From Bacteroidota bacterium (GTDB taxonomy: Bacteria; Bacteroidota; Bacteroidia; Bacteroidales; CAIXZF01), in assembly GCA_022709385.1 (NCBI GenBank), contig JAKLIX010000001.1, positions 248,001 to 312,000 on the forward strand: a stretch of 64,000 nt of DNA, read 5' to 3'. The notes under the pieces are model-generated. The model saw nothing but the letters and a program-made list of their open reading frames with translations. It was not told the DNA's origin and ran no database searches. Positions 25,187 to 35,300 of the stretch are shown here, piece by piece; position 1 is the stretch's first letter; the number at the start of each line of letters is the position of its first letter. A program made the translations under genes and the position numbers.

Positions 25187-26683
25187 ATGAGCAAAATGCC
25201 TGATTTTTTTGATGTAGTACTCTTGCAGAAAAGAGATGAATTGATAAATATGGGAAACAACCCATATCCTTATGATTATTACCGAACTCACAGTATCGAA
25301 ATAGTCATTAAGTATGAAGTAAAATTAACGGAGGTAAAGGAATCTGTCAGTTTAGTGGGCAGGGTAACGGCAATGAGGTTAATGGGAAAATCATTGTTTT
25401 TTGACCTATTGGACGATACTGCACGCATTCAGGTTTATACCGGTAAAAACGATTTCTCAGATGAAGACTGGAAGGTTCTATCAAAGCTGATGGATATTGG
25501 TGATTATTTGAATATCACCGGATTTGTATTTCGCACTAAAATGGGTGAGTTAACCATTCATGCCACGAAAGCAACTATCATTTGTAAACCAGTTGTGCGT
25601 ATTCCGTTTGGTAAATCAACAGAAGAAAAAGAGTACAATGAAGTTGCCGACCCCGAAATTAAGTACAGGGAACGTTACATTTATTGGCAAACCAATCAGG
25701 AAGCCCGCAAAAAAATAGAAATGCGTTTTCGGATTGTAAGTCTGATAAGACATTGGATGGAAAAAGAAGGTTTTCTGGAAGTGCTTACTCCAACTATTGA
25801 AATGGTTTATGGTGGTGCTGAAGCACGTCCTTTTAAAACCAATATCTGGGCTTTGCAAAATCAACAGGCATACATGCGAATTTCACCTGAATTATACTTA
25901 AAAAGATACATTTCTGCCGGATTCCCAAAAGTGTTTACGATTTGCCAGAACTTCAGAAATGAAGGAATTGACAAAAGCCATAATCCGGAGTTTACTATGA
26001 TGGAATGGTACGAGGCAGGGACTGACTATGAGTTTCAAATGAAGCGTTTTGAAGAACTGACTGCTTTTCTTGCGATGGAATTGTTTGGTAGAACAACCAT
26101 TGATTATCAGGGAACAACCATTGATTTAACTCCTCCATGGCGCAGATTGAGCATGGTAGACGTAATAAAAGAATATGCTGAAGTTGATGTTATCTCAATG
26201 TCCTCTCAGGAAATCGAAAAATACATGTCCAATAATCAGATTGAGTTTATTGAAGATATGCCAAAAGGTTTGTTGATAGCCCATTTATTCGAGGAATTGT
26301 GTGAAGATAAACTGATACAACCCACCTTTATTATTGACCATCCGGTAGAAACTTCACCTTTGACCAAGAGGAAAAGAGGTATGCCTGGATTTGTGGAAAG
26401 GTTCGAGCCTTTTATCAATTGCATGGAAGTGGGAAATGCGTATTCAGAACTAACCGATCCTGTCGAGCAATTTGAAAGGTTAGCTGCACAAAGAGAGATA
26501 AGATCAGAAGATGATTTTGAAAATCATCCTTTGGATATGGATTTTATTAAAGCAGTTGGAGTAGGCTTACCCCCTACCGGAGGAGTAGGATTCGGAGTTG
26601 ACCGTATCATCATGTTGCTCACAAATTCTGCCACCATACGAGATATTATCCCTTTCCCTATGATGAAACCTGTAAATTACTAA
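25187..26683 (+). CDS. Lysyl-tRNA synthetase paralog (class II, LysRS-like)
   Basis: A 498-residue protein with the whole LysRS layout: an N-terminal OB-fold (VSLVGRVTAMRLMGKSLFFD), motif 2 NFRNEGIDKSHNPEFTMMEW, the lysine-specific block GNAYSELTDPVEQFERL and motif 3 GVGFGVDRIIMLL. It is divergent at usually invariant spots, for example TNIWALQNQQAYMRISPELY and a C-terminal RDIIPFPMMKP where ILFP is normal. In the middle of an amino-acid processing operon on an island it is unlikely to be the housekeeping enzyme. It could aminoacylate tRNA with lysine, replace a host enzyme targeted by an inhibitor, or activate lysine for ligation, as EpmA does for EF-P, though EpmA lacks the anticodon domain retained here. 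Gaps are 3 nt on each side. Confidence 0.85.
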   Translation: MSKMPDFFDVVLLQKRDELINMGNNPYPYDYYRTHSIEIVIKYEVKLTEVKESVSLVGRVTAMRLMGKSLFFDLLDDTARIQVYTGKNDFSDEDWKVLSKLMDIGDYLNITGFVFRTKMGELTIHATKATIICKPVVRIPFGKSTEEKEYNEVADPEIKYRERYIYWQTNQEARKKIEMRFRIVSLIRHWMEKEGFLEVLTPTIEMVYGGAEARPFKTNIWALQNQQAYMRISPELYLKRYISAGFPKVFTICQNFRNEGIDKSHNPEFTMMEWYEAGTDYEFQMKRFEELTAFLAMELFGRTTIDYQGTTIDLTPPWRRLSMVDVIKEYAEVDVISMSSQEIEKYMSNNQIEFIEDMPKGLLIAHLFEELCEDKLIQPTFIIDHPVETSPLTKRKRGMPGFVERFEPFINCMEVGNAYSELTDPVEQFERLAAQREIRSEDDFENHPLDMDFIKAVGVGLPPTGGVGFGVDRIIMLLTNSATIRDIIPFPMMKPVNY

Positions 26684-26686
26684 ACA

Positions 26687-27181
26687 ATGGAAACAACCTT
26701 TAAAGTTCGGAACCTTAATAACGATGATATTTCCAATGTCATGAATATTCAGAAGCAAGATTATTCTAATGATTTACAGGAAGATAGAAATGTTTTTATT
26801 CAAATATTGAATGTTTTCTCTGAAGGAGTTTTTGGTGTATTTGATGGAGACAATCTAGCCGGATATTTGTTTTCTCATCCTTATCTGCTGAATCAAGTCA
26901 AACCTTTGAATAGCCAACTTTATCTTACTGGTGAGGAGAATTGTTTATATCTGCACGATATGGCAATTTCACCCGATTACCGGGGAATGGGACTAGCAAA
27001 ACGACTGTTTGAAAGATTCCTGTTTACATCTGAGAAAATTGGATTTGAAAGTCAGCGTTTAGTTGCTGTTCAGAATAGTGCTGAGTTTTGGGGTAGATTT
27101 GGTTTTCGACAAAATGATTTCGTTAATGCCTCAGGATATGCCAACGGTTATTACATGCAAAGATTAAATGCTAATTTATGA
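26687..27181 (+). CDS. GNAT-family N-acetyltransferase
   Basis: A 164-residue acetyltransferase with the acetyl-CoA pyrophosphate loop RGMGLAKRLFERF preceded by the beta-4 strand LYLHDMAISPDY, and a C-terminal AVQNSAEFWGRFGFRQ typical of small-molecule GNATs. In context the acceptor may be a polyamine made by the decarboxylase or the amino acid itself, but that is inference. It overlaps the next gene by ATGA (27178). Confidence 0.85.
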   Translation: METTFKVRNLNNDDISNVMNIQKQDYSNDLQEDRNVFIQILNVFSEGVFGVFDGDNLAGYLFSHPYLLNQVKPLNSQLYLTGEENCLYLHDMAISPDYRGMGLAKRLFERFLFTSEKIGFESQRLVAVQNSAEFWGRFGFRQNDFVNASGYANGYYMQRLNANL

Positions 27182-29295
27182 ATACATTTTTAGTTACCAA
27201 CTCAATAGAAAAATCAAAGAAATTTATTTGCCAACAGCTCCAAGCTGCATGGGATACTGAAAAAATTAAAGATAACAGGAAGAAAGCTAAGGACTTCCTG
27301 ACAGAATCGGATTATTTTAAAATTATTGACAGCAAAGAGAAGTACAATGTTTTTGATATGAAGTTTATTCCTGAGATAATTTTCATTGTCCCCGAACTCA
27401 ATTGGTCAAATGATGATGTGAACGAAGGTTACGATATTGCAAGGGATTTGATTACAAAAAAATACAAGTCGGACTTTATTCAGCTTGTGTTTTTATCAGT
27501 CCTTGAAAGAACAACATTAAAAGAAATCTCCGATGTCCGGAATAAGAGTTTTGCTGAGGCGTTTCCGCATGTTTGTTTATTGGATAGCGAACCAGGGATT
27601 CAATTTTTTTACTATTCCGATATCCACTATAAACTGATTAAACATCTTGCGATTTCCGATGAAGGCAGGCTTCAGAGAATAAGTCACGAAATGAATTCTG
27701 TAAAAACCAACATTTTAAAAGAAACCAGGGAAGTTGGTTATAACAGAACGGACTTAACATCAAAATTGGAAGAGCTCTCTTTGTTCCAGCAATGGACAGG
27801 AATAAAAATAACCGATGAAATTGAAAAAGCCAACAATGCTACTGCCAATGTACAGCTTGCTTTAATTTCCAAAACCACCGAAAATATTATTGATGAAATA
27901 GACCTTAGGTTATCCTCTAAGGGTGTTTCAGACGAGATTAAAACAAGGGATAAAACCAATTACAAGGTGTTCATTATTGAAGATGATAAGGAGTATCGCA
28001 AATTTTTCAGAGAAACATTTTCAAGGTTTTATACTGAAGTTTATCCTGATAAGAATGATAGTTTCCCGTTTAATAAAACCACAAAAGATTTTACTATATC
28101 TGAAGCTGAAGACATCATCAAAACCATTGGGAAAAGTTTTAACATATTTTTACTTGATTTACTCTACAAAGATGATGCTGGTAATTGGCTTAACTTTAAT
28201 GGTCTTGATTTGTATCGTCTCGTAAAATCAGTAAACCCTTATGCTGTAAGACGTATTATTACCAGCTTGCCACGTGGAATAGTAGCAAAACTTGCTGAGG
28301 TGATTACAAGCGATACTGAAAAGCCTAATATTGATCAGGTTTATACTAAAAAGTACGGATTTGATTACCTGAAAGACACTATCATAGAAAGTATTGAAAA
28401 GATTAACGAGGAGTGTCGTTCAAAATCAAAAAGTAAAACAGTTTTGTCCCCCTTCCCTAAAACAGGTATTTATGTTTGGTCTGGAGTGCCTGAATTAATG
28501 TTCAGCTTATTACATGATAAGAAAGACCAGTATTATAAACATCGTAATATTTCAGATGGAATATTTAATCATTATTTAAAAGGTACACTAGTTAAAAGTA
28601 CTATTGGCTGGAACAATGGAGAATTGCCAAAACCAGCCATGAAAAAGAAAGTTACTGATTCTTATTTTCTGGGAAAGTTATCCAGTATCATGACTCATCG
28701 TTTGATTGCTCTCAACGAGGCATTAAAAAATGATGACTTTGTAGTGCATTATACTGATTATCTTGAAGTCATAGAAAACCTTACGAATATTACCCAATTA
28801 GATAAAGGGTATTTTCAGACAAAATTAGGATTCAATGGAACTGAAATAAAGAAAAATGAAAATCCTGTCGGATTCAGGATTTTATTTTCAAACCTATTCC
28901 CGGAGGAAATTAGTTTTATAACCAAAACCCTGGCCTCCAAAGATGATATAATTGATAACAGTTTGTTGAAAAATGTCAATTCTGATCTTAATGAATTCTT
29001 TATAAGAATATTGGAAGATTTGACCACTTATGAAAGCTGGGAGGAATTAAAATTGGATTATGATCCGTATTTACCCCAAAAAAATAATATTGATAATGGC
29101 AATCCTGTATCAACTGATGACCTCCCTGATTTTTCCTTAAAACAACTCCTTGATTTTCTTCAGGCCCTCGTTGCTAATTATGACAAGGAGTTTATCGAGC
29201 CGATGGTTCAGCTCGTAACAGACTACGCTCCCGGCAGTAATAAAATAAAGTATCGGCCTGTAGAAATTCTTATTGACAACCTTTATTCCAAATAG
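27178..29295 (+). CDS. Receiver-domain response regulator-like protein
   Basis: A 705-residue soluble protein. The central part (about residues 262-370) is a receiver: KVFIIEDDKEYRKFF provides the acidic pair, IFLLDLLYKD the phosphoacceptor candidate Asp327, and RRIITSLPRG the switch Ser/Thr. The first ~150 residues have a similar rhythm (PEIIFIVPELNWSNDD, LVFLSVLERTT) and may be a second, degenerate receiver, joined by a helical linker. The C-terminal half shows no DNA-binding or catalytic motif I recognise. As the last gene of the decarboxylase operon it is a likely phosphotransfer partner of the kinase-like protein at 19098-22085. Confidence 0.7.
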   Translation: MNTFLVTNSIEKSKKFICQQLQAAWDTEKIKDNRKKAKDFLTESDYFKIIDSKEKYNVFDMKFIPEIIFIVPELNWSNDDVNEGYDIARDLITKKYKSDFIQLVFLSVLERTTLKEISDVRNKSFAEAFPHVCLLDSEPGIQFFYYSDIHYKLIKHLAISDEGRLQRISHEMNSVKTNILKETREVGYNRTDLTSKLEELSLFQQWTGIKITDEIEKANNATANVQLALISKTTENIIDEIDLRLSSKGVSDEIKTRDKTNYKVFIIEDDKEYRKFFRETFSRFYTEVYPDKNDSFPFNKTTKDFTISEAEDIIKTIGKSFNIFLLDLLYKDDAGNWLNFNGLDLYRLVKSVNPYAVRRIITSLPRGIVAKLAEVITSDTEKPNIDQVYTKKYGFDYLKDTIIESIEKINEECRSKSKSKTVLSPFPKTGIYVWSGVPELMFSLLHDKKDQYYKHRNISDGIFNHYLKGTLVKSTIGWNNGELPKPAMKKKVTDSYFLGKLSSIMTHRLIALNEALKNDDFVVHYTDYLEVIENLTNITQLDKGYFQTKLGFNGTEIKKNENPVGFRILFSNLFPEEISFITKTLASKDDIIDNSLLKNVNSDLNEFFIRILEDLTTYESWEELKLDYDPYLPQKNNIDNGNPVSTDDLPDFSLKQLLDFLQALVANYDKEFIEPMVQLVTDYAPGSNKIKYRPVEILIDNLYSK

Positions 29296-29309
29296 CCTTC
29301 CTGTAACTG

Positions 29310-29336
29310 GGGAAAACTGACCCCATCTTTCCTTTG
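29310..29336 (+). promoter_or_regulatory. Promoter of the giant T9SS gene with GGGAAAACTG box
   Basis: GGGAAAACTG (29310-29319) starts 19 nt upstream of TTCCTTTG (29329-29336). The arrangement is the same as at 13261 and 22680. GGGG at 29309-29312 can also pair with CCCC at 29321-29324, forming a small hairpin specific to this copy. Confidence 0.55.
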
Positions 29337-29366
29337 TACTCAGTGTTAAATTAAAACTGAGTAACA

Positions 29367-32300
29367 ATGGAACAACATTTACGCTTCTTCGTAGTAACAT
29401 CAACATTGATTGTTGCTATCCTTTTACAGGATTCCGTATTTGGTCAGCCTTCGCCCTGTACAAATTCAGACTTTTCTATTGGGTTAGCAGGCTGGAACGG
29501 CTCTTATGGGACCTTTGATGATCCTTATCAAAATTCCGGCTTTATCACAGCCGATCCTGCACGACACCATATTATTACTTCACCTGGTGGTTTCGATCCT
29601 CATTCTGGTGGTTTACTTCCCATGTTACCTCCTGGAGCTAATTTCTCTCTAAGACTTGGAAACGATAATGCCAATTCTGAAGCTGAAACTATCTCTTATA
29701 GTACTGTAGTATCATCATTATCAACTCTTTTTGTTTACAGGTACGCCATCGTATTAGAAGCCCCTGATGACCATGGCCCTTCTCAGCAACCTTCACTCAC
29801 AATTCGGGTATTCGATCAAGCGGGTAACTTGATTAATTCTACCTGTGGTTATTATCAGGTTACCGCATCGTTGGATCTAGTAGAAAGCGATCCTACATGG
29901 CATTTATTCCCTGATGGCAGTGGTGTTTATAAAGACTGGACTACCGTGGGCATGGATCTTTCGGGTTTGATTGGTCAGACTGTGACTATTGAATTTACCA
30001 CCAGAGACTGTTCCTTAGGAGGCCATTTCGGCTATGCATATCTTTCCACATTTTGCTCAATGTTAAATATGACTGTTGGCTATTGTCCAGGAAACAATAG
30101 TGCAACCCTAACAGCTCCGGAAGGGTTTTCTTACCTCTGGTCCACAGGTGAAACAACACAATCGATAGTTGTTAGCAACCCTCAGCCCGGGACAACAGGA
30201 TTATGCACATTAACCTCTGTAAATGGTTGCTCTGTTGATATTTCTGCCGTAATACAACCTACGATCATAACACCAAATTTCGCCTTTGATAGCAACTGCA
30301 TCGGCCAGGATTTTCATTTTTATGATCAAAGCAGTATAAACCAGAATGATATCGTTGATTATGCTTGGGAATTCGGAGATGGCAGTACCCCTGTAACCGG
30401 ATCTCCGATTCCAACTCACATTTTTACAAGCCCAGGAACTTATCCTGTAACTCTTACTGTAACTTCCAACGATGGTTGTAGCGCTTCAGCTATGCACTAC
30501 ATTACGGTAGAGACTTTACCTCTGAATTTCACTGTTACTGGAGGTGGGAATTTCCCAAACGGGGGACCTGGTGTCCCTATCGGATTATCGAATTCTCAGA
30601 CTGGTGTGGTTTACACCCTTATGCGATCCGGAAGTCCAGATATTACAATTCTCACTATACCAGGAACAGGAGGTCCGATAAACTTCGGGACGTTTAATGT
30701 TGAAGGGGATTACTTCGTAAAAGCCTCTTATGCTGGTCTTCCGGCATGTGAGGTTTCATCGGGAAACAGCGTTAACGTTCACCGCCTTCCTTACCCACTT
30801 CGTTATTTGGTGTCTGGAGGGGGTAACTTTTGCGAAGGTGGACCAGATATTTTTATTCACATGAACGGCTCCGAACAAGGTGTTTTTTATGAATTGCAAA
30901 GAAACAACTCTAACCTTTTACCAACAGTTGTTAGGTTCGGTACAGGAGCACCATTGGATTTTGGTCCTGTGACACAATCAGGGGTATACAGCGTTCATGC
31001 AGTACACATTACTTCAGGCTTAGACACCTTGATGACAGGCCAAGCCAATATTACAATTAACCCACGTCCAACTAAATTTCTTGTCTCGTCCTTTGGAGAC
31101 CTATGCCCAGGTACCGAGGTTTTGCTCAATGGGTCGGAACTTGGTGTTCATTACAATCTAATGGTTGGGAATGACACTATTACAAGCTTTATTGGGACTG
31201 GGAATATTTTAAATTTTGGTTCTCAATTTGAACCGGGCATTTATAAAGTAATTGCCATAAATGCTGCAACTGGATGCATTGAAGTAATGAATGGAAATGT
31301 TGGTATTTATCCCCTGCCATCATTTTTTGATATTCAATATCAGGGTGTTAACTGCGCTGGTAATAGCATCGGCTTGGATGGTTCAGAGATTGGAGTCAAA
31401 TACGAACTTTTCCTTAATGGTATCATTACCAACATAACACCAATTTATGGAACTGGCAATTCTATTAGTTTTGGTAATGTTTGGATGCCAGGCAATTACA
31501 CTATTCTTGCTACAAATCCCCTCACAAATTGCAGCAGATTTATGTCCGGCACTTCAATGTTTTATAACATGCCAGTTTCCTATCAAATGACACCTACTGG
31601 AACTGTTTGTGCTGGTACTGCTATCGGATGTATTTCTTCACAAGTTGATGTCATTTATATTTTGAAACGAGATTCAATCTGGATAGACACAATTGTTGGT
31701 AATGGCGGAGCTATTTCTTTTCCTCCTCAATATGCCCAAGGAAATTATACAATTACGGGATATACGAGTGCATCTTCGTTCCTATGTTCTCAAGAAATGT
31801 CAGGGAGTGTGATAATTACTCCGAATCCAATAAATTATCCCTGGTCACCTAATAGCAGTGCGTGTATCGACAACAGTCAGATAATTCTGGCCGGATCTCA
31901 ACCAAATACAACCTATCGTCTTTACTGCAACGGGCTGCTGGTTGCAAGTTTACCTGGTAGTGGAGGTACGATAAATTTTGGGCAACAGATCAATGCAGGA
32001 AATTATAAGATTCTGGCAGTCAATAATATTACTAATTGCGAATCATGGATGAACGGAAGTTTACAGCTTCTTCCAGAACTACAGAAGTTTCTTGTTTTAG
32101 GTAATGGCTCCTGTTCTGGAATGTCAGTTGGATTGTCCGGGTCTCAAATAAATGTGCACTATCAGTTATATTTAGATAGTGCAGCCATCGGGACACAGGT
32201 ATTGGGAAATGGTAGTGTTATTAGTTTCGGCCCGCAATACGCTGCAGGAACTTACACTGTGGTTGCTACCGGTCCAGCACCCGAATTCTGTCAGCAGGTC

Positions 32301-35300
32301 ATGTTAGGGAGCCAGATTGTCCAACAACCGCCTAATCAATACTCGATTCAACCTAATGGTTATGCTTGCCCTGGTGATGAAATTCGCCTGTCAGGGTCTG
32401 AGGTTGGTGTTAATTACCAGCTGATGCAAGGAAACAATCTTGTAGGTAGTCCGGTAGCAGGGACAGGATATGATATCTCATTCGGGGTACAGACAACCAC
32501 AGGCACTTTCCATATTATTGCGTTTGATGGAAACAATTGCCCAACTGACATGATTGGTACGGTCCAAATTTTAGCTTCACCTCAGATTTATTCAATTTAT
32601 TCTAACCCGAATAATTGTTCAGGCGCAACTATTTATTTAAATGGATCGCAAACAGGTAGAATATACAACTTGATTAGAGACAATATTCATCTTGCTGCGA
32701 CAATGCCAGGAACCGGGAGCGCTCTGTCGTTTGGACAACAAATTACAGCAGGAATGTATACTGTCGAAGCCATCAACAATAGTTTGGATAGTTGTTCTGC
32801 AACTATGATGGGGGCAGTGACAATTATCTCCAAGCCCTCAATATATACGTGGGCACCCAATGGTGTTTATTGTATCATGGCAGCACCCATCATTTTAGCA
32901 TTGAGTGAGATCGGTGTCGAGTATCAGCTTCGGTGCAACAATTTGCTTGTTATGACCCAGCAAGGAACCGGTGGTCCTTTAAACTTTGGAATCCAGACAT
33001 TAACAGGATCATACATAGTTAAAGCGGTTCGTATTGGGACTCTATGTGAAAGCCAAATGGCAGGTTCCTTATTCCTGCAACCCTGGCCAGCAATTTTTAA
33101 TATGACAACAAATGGGAGCAGTTGTGGCAGCTTTACACCTGGCCTTAATGGTTCCCAAACGACAATGGTGTATACCTTATTACGGGACGGATTGCAATGT
33201 GATTTACCAGTTAATGGCACAAATGGTCCCATTAATTTTGGAATTCAATCAATCCCAGGTACATATACAATTATTGCATCGTACCCCTCATCACCTGGTT
33301 GTCCTGTAAATATGAACGGGTCTTTTACATTACAAACTTCCCCTGAAATTTACGTAGTTGGACCTTCAGGTTTGATCTGTGAGCCCAGTGGCATCATGTT
33401 ATACCCAGCAACACAATTAGGTGTGGATTACGAACTCTATCGATATGGAATTTCCACCGGATTAATTATTACAGGTACTGGTAGTATAATAAACTTCCCC
33501 CCCCAACCCGCAGGTGAATATACCGTTGTAGCCAGGTACAACAATACAGGTCAGTTGTGCTCGAGTTTAATGTCAGGAATGGTGGTTATTGATGCCATTC
33601 CAGTGATCAACATGAGCCCAACAGCCCAAACCTGTTCCAACACAAACAGTTATATTCCATCCATTAACTATGCAGGAGCCGGAACATATCTATGGACTAC
33701 CAGTGGGGATGGCACATTCTCTCCATCGGCAAATGTTCCTCACCCTACATATTTAATAGGACCTTCTGACCAATCGGCTGGTCAGTTCACCCTGACAATA
33801 TCCATCACAGGCCAAGGTGGTTGTAGCGTTAATGCATTTCAGCAGACTCAAACTGTAACTATATCTCCTGCTCCTACTTGCTATGCTGGTAGCGATACCA
33901 CAATTTGCAGTGGTTCAGTTCTTAGCCTCAGCGGAAGTGCATCAAATTTTGGCCTACTACAGTGGTCATCAAGTGGAGATGGAATCTTTAGTGATTCACT
34001 CAGTTTAAACCCAAGTTATACCCCCGGTACTATAGATTTAATTAACTCACCTGTATCGCTTACTCTTTTAGCACAGGGAGTAGATGGGTGTATTAATGTT
34101 GTCGACTCTAGTGAAATACAGCTATCAATCCATAAATTACCTTCTGTTATACTTTCACACGATACAACTGTGTGTACCAGTTACCCGGTAACAATGACAA
34201 TACACTTTACTGGAACCGCACCCTGGAGTGCTACAATTGTCGATGGAATAGATACGATTTACCTGACAAATATTACTCAAAATCCCTATTCGTTTAGTCT
34301 GATCCCCGATTCAACAATCACTTATACTGCAATCGAATGCTCGGACAGCGTATGTTATTCCGTGACAAATTCAAATAGTGTAAACATTACGGTCGTTCCT
34401 GCCCCAGAGTTGTTTACCCTTATAGCAGAGAACAACGGTGTATTTTGTATGGGAGGTAGTGGGGTTGAGATTAGGCTTGATGGGAGCCAAGTTGGCTTTA
34501 GTTATGCGCTCTTTTTAAATGATACTATCCAGGTCACTTCACTAATTCAAGGGAATGGTTCACCCATAATCTTTGGAACCTTCGCTCAGACCGGTATATA
34601 TACTGCAATAGCGTATAGCAATCTGGCAACTTGCTCATTGCAGATGAACACGATCACTTTGAGTCATCCCCCGACACCACCAATTTCCATATTATCTGAG
34701 GGTAGTTGTTACGGGGATACCACAATTTTCCATTTTAGTGGAAGTAATCCTGCCATCACAAGTTATCATGTTGCCTTTGGAGAAGGAACTATGGCTATTT
34801 ATTCATCCTTGCCGGTTCCAAGCATAGTATATCCGACAACCGGAATATTTCTTTTCACTCTATCAGTATTGGATTCGAATAGCTGCACTTTTGTTTATCA
34901 GGATTCTGTTTCCATTCATTCGAACCCTATCGCAAATTTCACAGTTACCAGTACACTCTGTCAGAACAGAATATTCTCTTTTGAGGATAGTTCTTCTACA
35001 ATACCAGGGGACAACAGTTATTTAACCACCTGGACCTGGAATTTTGGTAATGGTTCAACTCAAACCATTAATTTTCCAGATGAGCCCAGTGGAATAACAA
35101 CTTTCAGCAGTGCAGGTGTTTTCAATGTTACTCTCTCAGTCTCAAACAATTTTGGGTGTACTAATAGCACTACAATTCCTGTTACAGTGAAACCTGCGCC
35201 GATTGCAAATTTCACATATACTTCAGGTCCAATTTGTCAGAACCAGACTGTAACATTTACCAGCAATACTCAAACTAATGGTGGTGGTTTGATTGAGATT

